64,000 nt of DNA from Haloferax massiliensis. Lineage in GTDB: Archaea; Halobacteriota; Halobacteria; Halobacteriales; Haloferacaceae. Both the position numbers and the translations under genes were made by a program. Location: the NCBI RefSeq assembly GCF_001368915.1, contig NZ_CSTE01000002.1:1186497-1250496 (forward strand), written 5' to 3'. This document shows positions 52,181 to 60,870 of this stretch, one piece after another (the first letter of the stretch is position 1; each line of letters starts with the position of its first letter). The notes under the pieces are model-generated. The model saw nothing but the letters and a program-made list of their open reading frames with translations, made no database searches and had not been told where the DNA came from.

Positions 52181-52891
52181 TCACCGAACTTCGACCGTTC
52201 TTTCGACCGTCCCCGGATGCTCGACAGCGCCCGCGAGCGCCGCGACCGCCTCGGTCTCGTCCACGTCGGCCCCGTGGACCGCGACGACGACCACCACGTC
52301 GCCGTCGTGTTCGACGGTCGCGAGGTGGAGTCGCACCTCGGCCGTCCCGCCCCCGTAGGAGACCGTCTCGCCGTCGACGGCGGTCTCGCCGGGTTCGACC
52401 TCGACCGTCCCCGCGTAGGTGACGAGTTCCGTCTCCGACCCGAGCATCGTGACGTTCCGCGCGCCGACCTCGCGGACGCCGGTGACCTCGGGGACGTTCC
52501 CGAGCGCCTGCGCGTCGGCCAGCGCGTCGAGACCGGTAGCGACGAATTCGCGGTTGCCGAGGTTCGAAAGCGGGTTGACCGACTGCCCGGCGACCTCGGC
52601 GTTCGGCGACGAGACGACTACGAGGGCCGCGATATCGTCGTCGTCGGTCGTCTTCGAGTATCCGGACACCCAGACCTCCGCGCCGACAGAGCGGGAGGCG
52701 GGCCCGACGCCCACGTCGTAGGAAAGCGGGACGGCGGTGCTGTTGCCGTGGACGTAGCCGTGTGCCTCGTAGGCCGACGCGGGAATCGTCGCGGGCTGGG
52801 CCGCGAACGTGGTCGAACCGCCCACCCCGCCGAGGCAACCGGCGAGGGCGACGACGAGCGCGAGCGCGAGGGCTGTGCGTGGTTGAGGCAT
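52181..52891 (-). CDS. Haloarchaeal lipoprotein (DUF6517-like)
   Basis: 236 residues. The signal sequence MPQPRTALALALVVALAGC carries a Sec-type lipobox with Cys19, and a short Gly/Ser tether follows. The mature part alternates beta-strands with conserved turns (AHGYVHGNSTAVPLSYDV, then VWVSGYSKTT and ALVVVSSPNAEVAGQSVNPLS), familiar from a lipoprotein family I recall as DUF6517. No function is known. Exported, membrane-attached. It converges on korB. Confidence 0.83.
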   Translation of the reverse strand: MPQPRTALALALVVALAGCLGGVGGSTTFAAQPATIPASAYEAHGYVHGNSTAVPLSYDVGVGPASRSVGAEVWVSGYSKTTDDDDIAALVVVSSPNAEVAGQSVNPLSNLGNREFVATGLDALADAQALGNVPEVTGVREVGARNVTMLGSETELVTYAGTVEVEPGETAVDGETVSYGGGTAEVRLHLATVEHDGDVVVVVAVHGADVDETEAVAALAGAVEHPGTVERTVEVR

Positions 52892-53033
52892 ACCCTCTAG
52901 AGGCGCGCAGAGAGCATGACCGTCTCGCCGCTGGGAAAAAGAGCCGACCGACCGAGTCGGTCCGAGCGGGACCGAGCGGGTCCGGCCGACCGGGCTGACC
53001 GAACCGCTACCGGGAGCCCCGCCGACCCGCTCG

Positions 53034-53231
53034 TTACTCCACCGTCTCGATGTTGAGTCGGTAGCGCGTCCCGCAATCGAGACACCGCGCGTCGTCGGAC
53101 TCGATGAGTTCCGTCACCAGCACCTCGCCGAACTCGCAGTTCGGACACTCGTAGACGAGCGAGTCACCCGCGATGCGGTGTGCGAACGCGTTCGTGTTCT
53201 CTTCTGTCAACGGCTCTGATGCGGACGACAT
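53034..53231 (-). CDS. Small zinc-ribbon protein
   Basis: 65 residues from ATG 53231. Two CxxC knuckles, YECPNCEFGE and ARCLDCGTRY, about 25 residues apart make a complete rubredoxin/zinc-ribbon site. The N-terminal 25 residues are polar. The frame is open further upstream, but the residues before this ATG do not look real. Likely a nucleic-acid-binding or structural zinc protein; the family is one of many short haloarchaeal ones. Confidence 0.78.
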   Translation of the reverse strand: MSSASEPLTEENTNAFAHRIAGDSLVYECPNCEFGEVLVTELIESDDARCLDCGTRYRLNIETVE

Positions 53232-53409
53232 TCCAGACCACCGTACAGATATGCTACCACACACCACATAAAATATCCGCCGCCGAGCGTCGGTCGGCGT
53301 CGAGTGACGAACGTCCGAGACCCCGTGTGACATACTCTCAGGCCGTGAAAGCCGGAAATTCGTCCGCCCTTTCGGAACGCCTTTTCAACTCGCGGCCCAC
53401 CACTCACCC

Positions 53410-54240
53410 ATGACGGAGAACCCCACCTCAGTAGACGACACACCGCGAGCGAACGGGATGCCGATGCTCGGCCTCGGGACGTGGCAGAACACGGACGCCG
53501 ACGAGTGTCGCAACGCGGTGCAGACGGCGCTGGAGATGGGCTACCGCCACATCGACACCGCCCAAGCGTACGGAAACGAGGCGGAGGTCGGCGCGGGCAT
53601 CGCCGCCGCCGACGTCGACCGCGACGACGTGTTCCTCGCGACGAAAGTGTGGATTGACGAGCTCTCTTACGACGACGTCATCGAGAGCACCGAAGCGAGC
53701 CTCGAAAAGCTCGGCGTCGACTACGTCGACCTCCTGTACGTCCACTGGCCGTCCCGCGAGTACGACGCCGAAGAGACCCTCGCGGCGTTCGACGAACTCG
53801 TCGAACGGGGGCTGACGGAACGCGTCGGCATCTCCAACTTCGAACCCGAACAGCTCCGCGAGGCCGTCGAACTGTCCGAGTCCGGCGTCTTCGCCAACCA
53901 AATCGAGATGCATCCGCTCCTCCAACAGGAGGAACTCCGCGAGGTCTGCGCCGAGGCGGACATCGAACTCGTCGCGTACTCGCCGCTGGCCCGCGGGGCT
54001 GTGTTCGACGTCGACGTGCTGTCCGATATCGCCGAGAAGCACGACGCGAGCGAGGCCCAGGTGTCGCTGGCGTGGCTCCGCGAGAAGGGCGTCACCGCGA
54101 TTCCGAAGGCGACGAGCGAGGGACACATCCGCGACAACTGGGAGTCGCTCGCGCTCGAACTCGACGACGAAGACGTCGCGGCCATCGACGCCATCGAGAC
54201 CGAAGAGCGCCGCATCGACCCCGATTTCGCGCCCTGGTAA
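53410..54240 (+). CDS. Aldo/keto reductase
   Basis: 276-residue (beta/alpha)8 oxidoreductase using NADPH. The catalytic tetrad is visible: Asp and Tyr in HIDTAQAYGNEAEVG, Lys in FLATKVWI, His in LLYVHWPS. GISNFEPEQL and the C-terminal IPKATSEGHIRDNWES (cofactor 2'-phosphate region) complete the family signature. Substrate unknown. ATG 53410 lies in a start consistent with the leaderless pattern. Confidence 0.92.
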   Translation: MTENPTSVDDTPRANGMPMLGLGTWQNTDADECRNAVQTALEMGYRHIDTAQAYGNEAEVGAGIAAADVDRDDVFLATKVWIDELSYDDVIESTEASLEKLGVDYVDLLYVHWPSREYDAEETLAAFDELVERGLTERVGISNFEPEQLREAVELSESGVFANQIEMHPLLQQEELREVCAEADIELVAYSPLARGAVFDVDVLSDIAEKHDASEAQVSLAWLREKGVTAIPKATSEGHIRDNWESLALELDDEDVAAIDAIETEERRIDPDFAPW

Positions 54241-54328
54241 GCGACCGAAACCGCGTTTTTCCGGTTCGACGCTCGATTCGCAGTTCGGAGCCGCAACGGA
54301 TTTGTCGAACGAGCCCCGACAGAATTTC

Positions 54329-54520
54329 ATGGAGTTCGACCTCCCCAAGACAGTCGCGTTGCTCGTCGCGCTCGTCGTCGTCGGAACCGCGGCCCTCGTC
54401 GGAATGGACGCGATGGCCACCAGTACGGTCCTGATGATGGTGACCCCCGCGATGCTCGTCTTCGGGGCCGTCTGTCTCGCCCTCGGCGTCAAACACGGCG
54501 AGTACCGAGCGTCGAACTAA
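54329..54520 (+). CDS. Small two-helix membrane protein (DUF7333-like)
   Basis: 63 residues with two hydrophobic helices (about 7-27 and 32-54) and a short polar end. I recall a haloarchaeal family of this length and pattern (DUF7333) of unknown function. ATG 54329 follows a T-rich box (agaatttc). It stands between the aldo/keto reductase and the convergent DUF373 gene. Confidence 0.7.
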   Translation: MEFDLPKTVALLVALVVVGTAALVGMDAMATSTVLMMVTPAMLVFGAVCLALGVKHGEYRASN

Positions 54521-54558
54521 CGACACGGCACGGAGGGAGAAAGCGGAACGGAAGGACC

Positions 54559-55695
54559 TCAGCTCTCGTTTTCTCGCGGCGCATCGACCACGTCGTCCAG
54601 CGTCTCGTCCGAGACGCTCGCCGAGATGCGGACGCCCACGACGCTCACGACGATACCGGCGACGATGAACATCGCCAGCCGCTGGACCGGCGTGAGCGCG
54701 AGTCGCCCGAGGAGTTCGAGGTTCGCCAACTCGCCCTGTCGTTCGAGGAGGAAGCCGGCGAAGCCGCGGACGACCAGCCCGATGGCGACGACGCCGAACG
54801 GGAGGTTCATGTACGACGTGGAGACGCGCTCGCTCCCGATGAGTTCGTCCAAGAGGCGACCCGCGCTCGCGGTCAGCGCGGCGAGCGCCAGCCACGGGAC
54901 GCTGTGGTAGACGAACAGGAGCGACGGGACGAGCACTTCCTCGCTCCCGCCGACGCCGGGCGTCCGAATGGAGAGCGCGCCGAGGAACAGCCCGACGATG
55001 GCCAATCCCGCGGCGACCGCGTAGGTGACGACCGACACCTGCCCGGAGTAGAGGGCGTCGCGAATCTGGTCGGGGGCGTCCGAGAGGAACTCGTCGATGG
55101 CTAGCCCCTTGTAGAGGAGCACCGCGCCCATCAGGGCGGCGAGGCCGGCCAGCGCGACCTCAGGCGTGAACTGGACGAGAAGTAGCGGGACGAGAAGCAG
55201 ACCGACGCCGAGCGGGACGAGTATCGTCGAACGAAGCTCCTCGTCGCCGAGGAACTGCTTGAGCAGGTAGTACGTCGACTCGATGTCGTGGGCCTGCCGG
55301 ACGACCACGCGGTCGACCGCGTCGACCCGGAGCCTGCTTTCGACGACGGGGACGAGTCGCTCGTCTTCCGCGCTGTCGATGACGATGACCGCGGACTCGA
55401 CGTCGTACCGCTCGACGAGGTCGTCGAGCTGTCGCGCGACGGCGCGGTCGGCCCCGACGGCGCTGTCGTTCGTCCCCGAGACGACCGCGATTTCGGCGTC
55501 CTCGCGGTCGTCTCTGAGCTCGCGCGTCGTCCGCAGCGCCGCGAGAAGGCAGTTGACGCTCGAATCCTCGGGGTCCGCGAGCCCCACGTCCGTCACGAGC
55601 GACCTGACGGCTTCCCAGCCGACGACGGGCGTCGAGAGCCCGGACTTCCGGCCGATGTCGTTCGCCCGGTCGACACAGAGGACGAGCGTTGTCAC
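54559..55695 (-). CDS. DUF373-family membrane protein
   Basis: 378 residues. The N-terminal 150 residues form a soluble alpha/beta domain with acid-rich motifs (LVLCVDRANDIGRKSG, then DSSVNCLLAALRTTREL and EIAVVSGTNDSAVGADRAVARQLD). The rest has about seven membrane helices. This is the archaeal DUF373 family, of unknown function, present in nearly all archaea. The conserved CVDRDND-like start suggests a metal- or nucleotide-binding site. Its start lies 43 bases from the SppA stop on the same strand. Confidence 0.9.
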   Translation of the reverse strand: MTTLVLCVDRANDIGRKSGLSTPVVGWEAVRSLVTDVGLADPEDSSVNCLLAALRTTRELRDDREDAEIAVVSGTNDSAVGADRAVARQLDDLVERYDVESAVIVIDSAEDERLVPVVESRLRVDAVDRVVVRQAHDIESTYYLLKQFLGDEELRSTILVPLGVGLLLVPLLLVQFTPEVALAGLAALMGAVLLYKGLAIDEFLSDAPDQIRDALYSGQVSVVTYAVAAGLAIVGLFLGALSIRTPGVGGSEEVLVPSLLFVYHSVPWLALAALTASAGRLLDELIGSERVSTSYMNLPFGVVAIGLVVRGFAGFLLERQGELANLELLGRLALTPVQRLAMFIVAGIVVSVVGVRISASVSDETLDDVVDAPRENES

Positions 55696-55738
55696 GTGGC
55701 AGACGAACGCGGGCGCGGGCTAAAAAGCCTCCCAGTCG

Positions 55739-56740
55739 TCAGAACCGAAACGAGAAGCCGTCGTCGGAGTCGACCGACGAGGCGAGGCCCGCGCCGAAGG
55801 CGTACGCCGCCCCCTCGACGCCGCCGCGGAGGCGGTCCGCGAGGCCGACCTCGGGGGTGAACTCCTCGACCGACACCCCGTCGCGGCCGAGGAGTTCGGC
55901 GAGTCGGTCCTCCACGTCGTCGCGGGTACCCAGCGAGTCGACCAGCCCGAGTTCGCGGGCCTCCTCGCCGAGGTAGACGCGGGCTTCCGTGTCGCGGACG
56001 ACCTGCGGGTCCATGTCGCGACCCTCGGCCACGCGCTCGACGAAGTCGTCGTAGTAGTCGTCGATGAGCCCCTGCAGGTACTCGCGTTCGTCCTCGGTCG
56101 GCTCCTTGAGCGCCATCCCGGCGTCCTTGTACTTCCCCGCGGCGAACCGCTCGTAGGAGAGGCCGAGTTTGTCGGCCAACTCCGAGGCGTTGACCGACGA
56201 GCCGATAACGCCGATTGAGCCGACGACGCTCACGTCGTGGGACCACAGTTCGTCGCAGCCGCTGGCGATCCAGTAGCCGCCCGAGGCGCAGGTGTCGGTG
56301 GCGTAGGCGACCGTCGGCCCGTCGAAGTCGGCGACGGCCCGACGGATGTCGTCGCTCGGCAGCACCTCGCCGCCGGGCGTGTTCAGTCTGACGAGCAGCG
56401 CGTCGACGTTCTCGTCGTCGGCCGCGGCGTCAATCTGTTCGACGATGTCGTCGGCGGGCGTGCCGCCGCCGCGACCCGGAACCGGCCCGCCGCCGCCGTC
56501 GCGGGATATCGGCCCTTCGACGGCGACTTCGGCCACGTCGTAGTCGGGGAACGCCGAGGCGGCGAGCCTGCCGCCGACGCGGAGCGCGGCGACGACGACT
56601 CCGACGACCAAGAGAAGCCCCGCGAGGTCCGCGAGCGTGTCGGGGACGCTGTAGAACAGAATCCAGCCGACCGCCGCCGCGACGACGGCGAACACGACCA
56701 CGATGGTCAGCCGGTAGATGCGCGTGAAGCTATCGGTCAC
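55739..56740 (-). CDS. sppA: Signal peptide peptidase SppA-like serine protease
   Basis: 333-residue single-repeat SppA. Two N-terminal membrane helices (about 12-32 and 35-55) precede the ClpP-like domain. The nucleophile Ser lies in DTCASGGYWIASGCD, and the general-base Lys in RFAAGKYKDAGM, the classic SppA Ser-Lys dyad. It is half the length of E. coli SppA, as in archaea and Bacillus. It cuts residual signal peptides in the membrane. A Gly/Pro-rich stretch (GGGGPVPGRGG) links membrane and protease parts. Confidence 0.9.
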   Translation of the reverse strand: MTDSFTRIYRLTIVVVFAVVAAAVGWILFYSVPDTLADLAGLLLVVGVVVAALRVGGRLAASAFPDYDVAEVAVEGPISRDGGGGPVPGRGGGTPADDIVEQIDAAADDENVDALLVRLNTPGGEVLPSDDIRRAVADFDGPTVAYATDTCASGGYWIASGCDELWSHDVSVVGSIGVIGSSVNASELADKLGLSYERFAAGKYKDAGMALKEPTEDEREYLQGLIDDYYDDFVERVAEGRDMDPQVVRDTEARVYLGEEARELGLVDSLGTRDDVEDRLAELLGRDGVSVEEFTPEVGLADRLRGGVEGAAYAFGAGLASSVDSDDGFSFRF

Positions 56741-56830
56741 GGTGAATCACTCATGGCTGTCGCTGGGGCTTCGAACGGGATAAAAATGATACGTCGCAAG
56801 CGCGACGAAGAGAGAGAAAGTGACCGAAGT

Positions 56831-57754
56831 TTAGAGCAGACCGGACTTCTGGAGCTTCATCAGGTCCTCGGTTTCGAGGGTCTCGCCCTCTTTGAACTTC
56901 TGGTAGATCTCCTCGGCCTCGGCCTTGGCGGCCTCGCGCTCCTCGGCGCGGGAGTCCTTGCGCTGGCGCTCTTCTTTCTTGTCCAGCTCGCGGAGGCGCT
57001 TCTGGACGCGGACGAAGTCCTCGTGGTGACGGTCGGCCGCTTCCTGGGCCTCGACGAAGAGCTCGTGCATCTCGTCGGCCTTGTCGCGGATGTCGTCGGC
57101 CTCGCGGTAGGCCTCGATCATCTGGTTGTGGTGTTCCTGGGCGTCGTCGGCCAGCTCGGTCACCTTCTGGTGGTGCTGGGACGCCTCGGAGCGGACCTCT
57201 TCTGCCTCTTCGATGAGTTCTTCGAGGTCACCGCTCTCTTCGACCTTGTCCTTTTTCTGGCGAAGCTCTTCGCGCTTGTTCTCGATCTTCTCGATGAGCT
57301 CGCGCTCGTCTTCGGTCGAGAGGACTTCGGTCTGCTGGCGGAATTCGAGTTGCTCGATCTCCTCTTTGAGCTCGTCGATGTCCTTGCCGTCGTCGAGCTC
57401 GAGGTCGCTTTTCATCTCGTCGACCTCGTCGAACAGCTCGTTGGCCTTCGCGTTGAGCTCGTTGCGGCTCTGCTTGTGTTCCTGCACCTGCGAGTTCATC
57501 TCGTCGCGCTTCTCGCGGTGCTTCTGGGCTTCGTCGACCTTCTCGCGAGTCTTCGCGTTGAGGTCGTCGCGCTTGGACGCGCGCTCAGAAGCCATCTGGT
57601 TTAGTTCATTGCGGCGGTCACGGAGTTGACCGGCGAGTTTGATGAGTTCGCCTTTCGAGCCGCTCTCGAGCTTTTCGTCTGGGAGATCGATGTTTCGTGC
57701 CTCGTCGAGTTCCTGCACGTCGAACTCGCTAAGTACTTCCTGCTTCGTTACCAT
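56831..57754 (-). CDS. Long coiled-coil protein of archaea (DUF7121-like)
   Basis: 307 residues, nearly all predicted coiled coil from residue 35 to 285, with heptads dense in Glu, Lys, Gln and Arg (ELNQMASERASKRDDLNAKT). No Cys, no membrane segment. Composition is more Lys/Gln-rich than the neighbouring genes, as usual for such proteins. In haloarchaea this family is abundant and conserved, sometimes listed as a phosphoserine phosphatase-like or coiled-coil protein; I see no phosphatase motif. It could organise ribosome or chromatin components, which is speculative. Confidence 0.87.
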   Translation of the reverse strand: MVTKQEVLSEFDVQELDEARNIDLPDEKLESGSKGELIKLAGQLRDRRNELNQMASERASKRDDLNAKTREKVDEAQKHREKRDEMNSQVQEHKQSRNELNAKANELFDEVDEMKSDLELDDGKDIDELKEEIEQLEFRQQTEVLSTEDERELIEKIENKREELRQKKDKVEESGDLEELIEEAEEVRSEASQHHQKVTELADDAQEHHNQMIEAYREADDIRDKADEMHELFVEAQEAADRHHEDFVRVQKRLRELDKKEERQRKDSRAEEREAAKAEAEEIYQKFKEGETLETEDLMKLQKSGLL

Positions 57755-57994
57755 GCGTAATCAATCCTCGATACCATCACCACTCCGTGCGTGGCGGCTG
57801 CTCGTGGGAGTGCGACCGACCGTGGATAAGAATTCCCGATCATTCTGCGTGCGATGCCGCCGGAACGCCGGAGGCGCTCAGGTACATACACATACAGGCG
57901 ACCAGTTAATAAATACTTCGGTGGAAATTCGGGTGAAAACAGTTACCACACCGCTCGTATCGACCGTATTCACTATGTTAGTCTTTGCCATGGC

Positions 57995-58006
57995 CATATA
58001 TAAAGG
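57995..58006 (+). promoter_or_regulatory. TATA box upstream of the DUF371 gene
   Basis: catatataaagg stands about 48 bases before the ATG at 58054. With the usual 25-base spacing, transcription would begin near 58030, after the alternative ATG at 58009, so it supports the later start. The 299-base space from 57755 holds no gene; it also contains a tacttcgg/aataaatac stretch (57907-57920) that may be the coiled-coil gene's promoter on the other strand. Confidence 0.5.
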
Positions 58007-58053
58007 GGATGCGAACCGTGGGGGCTAAACCGAGTCGGGTCGGATGCCACGCC

Positions 58054-58479
58054 ATGAGAGAGGTCATTCGCGCACGCGGCCACGAACACGTGCGCGCCGA
58101 ACACGCGAGCACGTTCGAGGTGACGACAGACGACTGGCTCACCCCCGCGGGCGACTGCATCATCGGCGTCGAGGCCGACCGCACGCCCGCCGACTTCGAC
58201 TCGGCGTTCGTCGAGGCCTGCCAGTCCCGCGACGCGACTATCAACGTGCACGTCCGCGTGGGCGCGGGCGACGACGCCCACGAGCAGACCGTCAGCGCCC
58301 GCGGGCACCCGGACCTCACGTTCGAGGGCGACCGCAGCATCGTCTTCCGCACGAGCGACTACGTGGACGACCGGACGGGTGCGGTCGGCGCGGCACACGC
58401 CGCGGCCGGCTTCGACCGCGACCTCGTCTCGGCGCTCGCCGACGGCGCGGAACTGACCGTCACCATCGAAGTCGAGTAA
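58054..58479 (+). CDS. DUF371-family protein
   Basis: 141 residues. MREVIRARGHEHVRAEHASTFEVTTDDWLTPAGDCIIGVEAD and RGHPDLTFEGDRSIVFRTSDYVDDRT are diagnostic of the archaeal DUF371 family (beta-barrel-like, unknown function, often near tRNA or CoA genes). ATG at 58054 matches the family start and the promoter position; an ATG at 58009 would add 15 unconserved residues. It precedes the endonuclease III gene by 75 bases. Confidence 0.85.
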   Translation: MREVIRARGHEHVRAEHASTFEVTTDDWLTPAGDCIIGVEADRTPADFDSAFVEACQSRDATINVHVRVGAGDDAHEQTVSARGHPDLTFEGDRSIVFRTSDYVDDRTGAVGAAHAAAGFDRDLVSALADGAELTVTIEVE

Positions 58480-58554
58480 CTCCGCGCCCGCGACGGACCG
58501 ACGCGAGACGACCGACGGCGTGGGCTTTTCACCGCGCGGTCGTAACCTCCGGAC

Positions 58555-59361
58555 ATGTCCGACGAACCCTCCGAGAACATCAGCGGCGGCGCGAGCGGTG
58601 GCGGCCGAGAGACGGCGTTCGACCCCGCCGACCCCGAGACCGCGACGCGCGCCGAGGTCGTCGTCGACCGGCTCGGCGAGCGCTACTGGCGGAAGGCCTA
58701 CGGCGGGCAGGGCGGCTTCGAGTGTCTCGTCCGAACCATCCTGAGCCAGAACACGAGCGACAAGGCGAGCCAGCCGGCCCACGACGAACTCATGGCGCAG
58801 TACGGCGGCGGCGACCTCGCCGAGTCGCTGGCGGCGGCCGACCGCGAGGGCATCGTCGAGGCCATCCGCTCCGGCGGGCTCTACAACCAGAAGTCGAAGC
58901 TCATCCAAGGGGTCGCAGAGGAGGTGCTGGCCGACTTCGGGAGCGAGGCCGACTTCGACCGCTACGTCCGCGAGGAAGACCCCGCGACGGTCCGCGACCG
59001 CCTCTTGGAGATGAAGGGCGTCGGTCCCAAGACGGCCGACTGCGTCCTCCTCTTCGCGGGCGGTCGCGGCGGCGTCTTCCCCGTCGATACGCACGTCCAC
59101 CGCATCGCTCGGCGAATCGGACTCGCGCCCGCCGACGCCGACCACGAAGGCGTTCGGGCGGCGCTCGAACGCGATATCCCCGACGAGAAATGCGGCTTCG
59201 GCCACACCGCGATGATTCAGTTCGGCCGCGAGTTCTGCAAGGCACGGAAGCCCGCGTGTCTCGACGGCCCCGAGGCGTGCCCGATGGCCGACGTGTGCGA
59301 GATGGTCGGCGTCGACGCGGCGGCGCAGTCCGTCACCGACCCCGCGGCCGCGGACGACTGA
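58555..59361 (+). CDS. nth: Endonuclease III-like DNA glycosylase/AP lyase
   Basis: 268-residue HhH-GPD enzyme for oxidised pyrimidines and abasic sites. LVRTILSQNTSDKAS begins the family core, MKGVGPKTADCVLLFA carries the helix-hairpin-helix with the catalytic Lys, and VFPVDTHVHRIARRIGL the catalytic Asp. A four-Cys cluster loop closes the protein (CKARKPAC, EACPMADVC), but with six residues between the second and third Cys instead of the usual two. A 30-residue low-complexity N-terminus precedes the core. Confidence 0.9.
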   Translation: MSDEPSENISGGASGGGRETAFDPADPETATRAEVVVDRLGERYWRKAYGGQGGFECLVRTILSQNTSDKASQPAHDELMAQYGGGDLAESLAAADREGIVEAIRSGGLYNQKSKLIQGVAEEVLADFGSEADFDRYVREEDPATVRDRLLEMKGVGPKTADCVLLFAGGRGGVFPVDTHVHRIARRIGLAPADADHEGVRAALERDIPDEKCGFGHTAMIQFGREFCKARKPACLDGPEACPMADVCEMVGVDAAAQSVTDPAAADD

Positions 59362-59802
59362 CTAACAGGACTTCGTTTCGAGCCCGCTCACCGGCGAGCC
59401 GTCGTCCTCGTAGCTCGATTCGACGCCCGAGTCGGCGAACATCGGGAGATTCATCGAGTAGTCGTAGACGACGCTGAACCGCGAGAAGGGGTTCGAGAGG
59501 AACGCCGCGGCGGGGCCGACGCCGTCGAACGCGACGCCCGCCCGGAGTTGGACGATGGAGTCGTTGCCGACGGAGCCGCTGGCTTCCATCCCGAAGCCGC
59601 CCTCGCCGCCGAGGTTCTCGAAGACGGAGAGGAAGACCACGAGGTCGATGCCCGCGCCCTCGCCGCCGATGTCGAACTGGTGGCCTTCGCCGGGGAAACA
59701 CGGCGAAGTCGGACCGGTCGCGGCGGCCGCGGCGGCGACCGGAGCGGTCGCGACGACGAGAATCACGGCGAGCGTCAGGGGCGCGCGGGTCGCGGCGTTC
59801 AT
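59362..59802 (-). CDS. Secreted haloarchaeal protein of unknown function (DUF7332-like)
   Basis: 146 residues with a Sec-type signal peptide (APLTLAVILVVATAPVAAAAAA, residues 7-28). The mature part is Gly- and Phe-rich with the segments FPGEGHQFDIGGEGAGIDLVVFL and FLSNPFSRFSVVYDYSMNLP, and has two Cys (near residue 35 and the last residue) that could form a disulfide. No membrane helix after the signal, no recognised domain. The stop lies directly against the end of the convergent nth gene (no intervening base). Confidence 0.75.
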   Translation of the reverse strand: MNAATRAPLTLAVILVVATAPVAAAAAATGPTSPCFPGEGHQFDIGGEGAGIDLVVFLSVFENLGGEGGFGMEASGSVGNDSIVQLRAGVAFDGVGPAAAFLSNPFSRFSVVYDYSMNLPMFADSGVESSYEDDGSPVSGLETKSC

Positions 59803-59941
59803 ACCGTCGCCTCCGGCGCGCTGCTAATTAAGGATACGCCGCGATTCTCAGGCGTGATACCGCGTGTCGAAGCGAAACGAGGCGGCGGGCGCGGCTCGGT
59901 ACGACGCGTGCGACCAGCGCGGCGCGGCCCGGTGCCTGCGG

Positions 59942-60325
59942 TTACTCCTCGCCGTCGAGTTGCCGGATAAGTTCGTCGAGGACGGCGTCCGCGCTGGCGA
60001 GGTTGGTCGCCAGCGGCGTCTGGTGAACGTCGCAGATGCGGAGCAGCGCGCTGATGTCCGGCTCGTGGGGCTGGGCGGTCAGCGGGTCGCGGAGGAAGAT
60101 GACGCCGTCGCAGGTCTCGCTGGCAATCTCCGCGCCGATCTGCATGTCGCCGCCGAGCGGCCCGGACTGCTTGCGCTCGATGTCGAGCCCCGTGGCGTCG
60201 ATGAGTCGCTGACCGGTCGTGCCCGTCGCCATGAGCTCGAAGCGTTCGAGGTCGGCCTGCCGCTCCTCGGCGAACGAGATGAGGTCCGGCTTCTTCTCGT
60301 CGTGCGCGATAAGTGCGAGACGCAT
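59942..60325 (-). CDS. mgsA: Methylglyoxal synthase
   Basis: 127-residue enzyme that turns dihydroxyacetone phosphate into methylglyoxal and phosphate. [19 protein letters not shown] is the conserved start (His/Asp of the active site), [15 protein letters not shown] the phosphate-binding loop, [15 protein letters not shown] carries the catalytic Asp, and [20 protein letters not shown] the DP..H..D site. Length is slightly shorter than E. coli MgsA (152). It gives the cell a bypass of lower glycolysis when phosphate is scarce. Confidence 0.92.
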   Translation of the reverse strand: MRLALIAHDEKKPDLISFAEERQADLERFELMATGTTGQRLIDATGLDIERKQSGPLGGDMQIGAEIASETCDGVIFLRDPLTAQPHEPDISALLRICDVHQTPLATNLASADAVLDELIRQLDGEE

Positions 60326-60388
60326 GGCAACCACTCGTTCGAGAGTCCTGATTAATGTTCGCCAATCGAAGTTCGTTCGCGGGGTTGA

Positions 60389-60799
60389 CTACGCGCTAAA
60401 CCGACCGACGAGTTCGCGTCCGTCGCCGCCCACGTAGACGAGTTCGACAGTCTCGCCGCTCGCAACGTCGAACGAAATCGAATCGCCCCGTGCTACGGGT
60501 CCGTCTTCTCCCGACAGCGACGCCCACGACTGTTCGGTCTCACCGACGACCACAATCATCTCACCCGCCGAAAACGAGTCACCGCCGGCGTGCGCTATCG
60601 TCGCCGTGCCGTCGCTGACGCCGAATTGGAACGACACGGACGGGGCGGGACCAACCTGCTCTCCCGCGCTGAGTACGAAGGTACCTAACACCGCCGCGAG
60701 AACCACTGCGCCAACGATGGCGAAGACAATTCCGACGAGGACGATAGCGATGATAACGGGGATGTCACTCCCGTCTGGTTTGCGGTTGAGAACGTTCAT
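60389..60799 (-). CDS. Type IV pilin-like protein
   Basis: 136 residues. A short basic head (MNVLNRKPDGSD) is followed by a hydrophobic helix rich in Ile, Val and Ala (PVIIAIVLVGIVFAIVGAVV), then FVLSAGEQVGPAPSVSFQF and a beta-rich globular part, as in haloarchaeal pilins (LAAVLGTFVL matches the PilA-type core helix). The usual class III cleavage motif is less clear here. No pilus assembly gene is adjacent. Confidence 0.8.
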   Translation of the reverse strand: MNVLNRKPDGSDIPVIIAIVLVGIVFAIVGAVVLAAVLGTFVLSAGEQVGPAPSVSFQFGVSDGTATIAHAGGDSFSAGEMIVVVGETEQSWASLSGEDGPVARGDSISFDVASGETVELVYVGGDGRELVGRFSA

Positions 60800-60870
60800 C
60801 GAGGTTCTATCGGCTCGCTGGTATTTATACTAGGCAGACAGGATAGCTGCCGAACGGGAAACGCGGTCCG

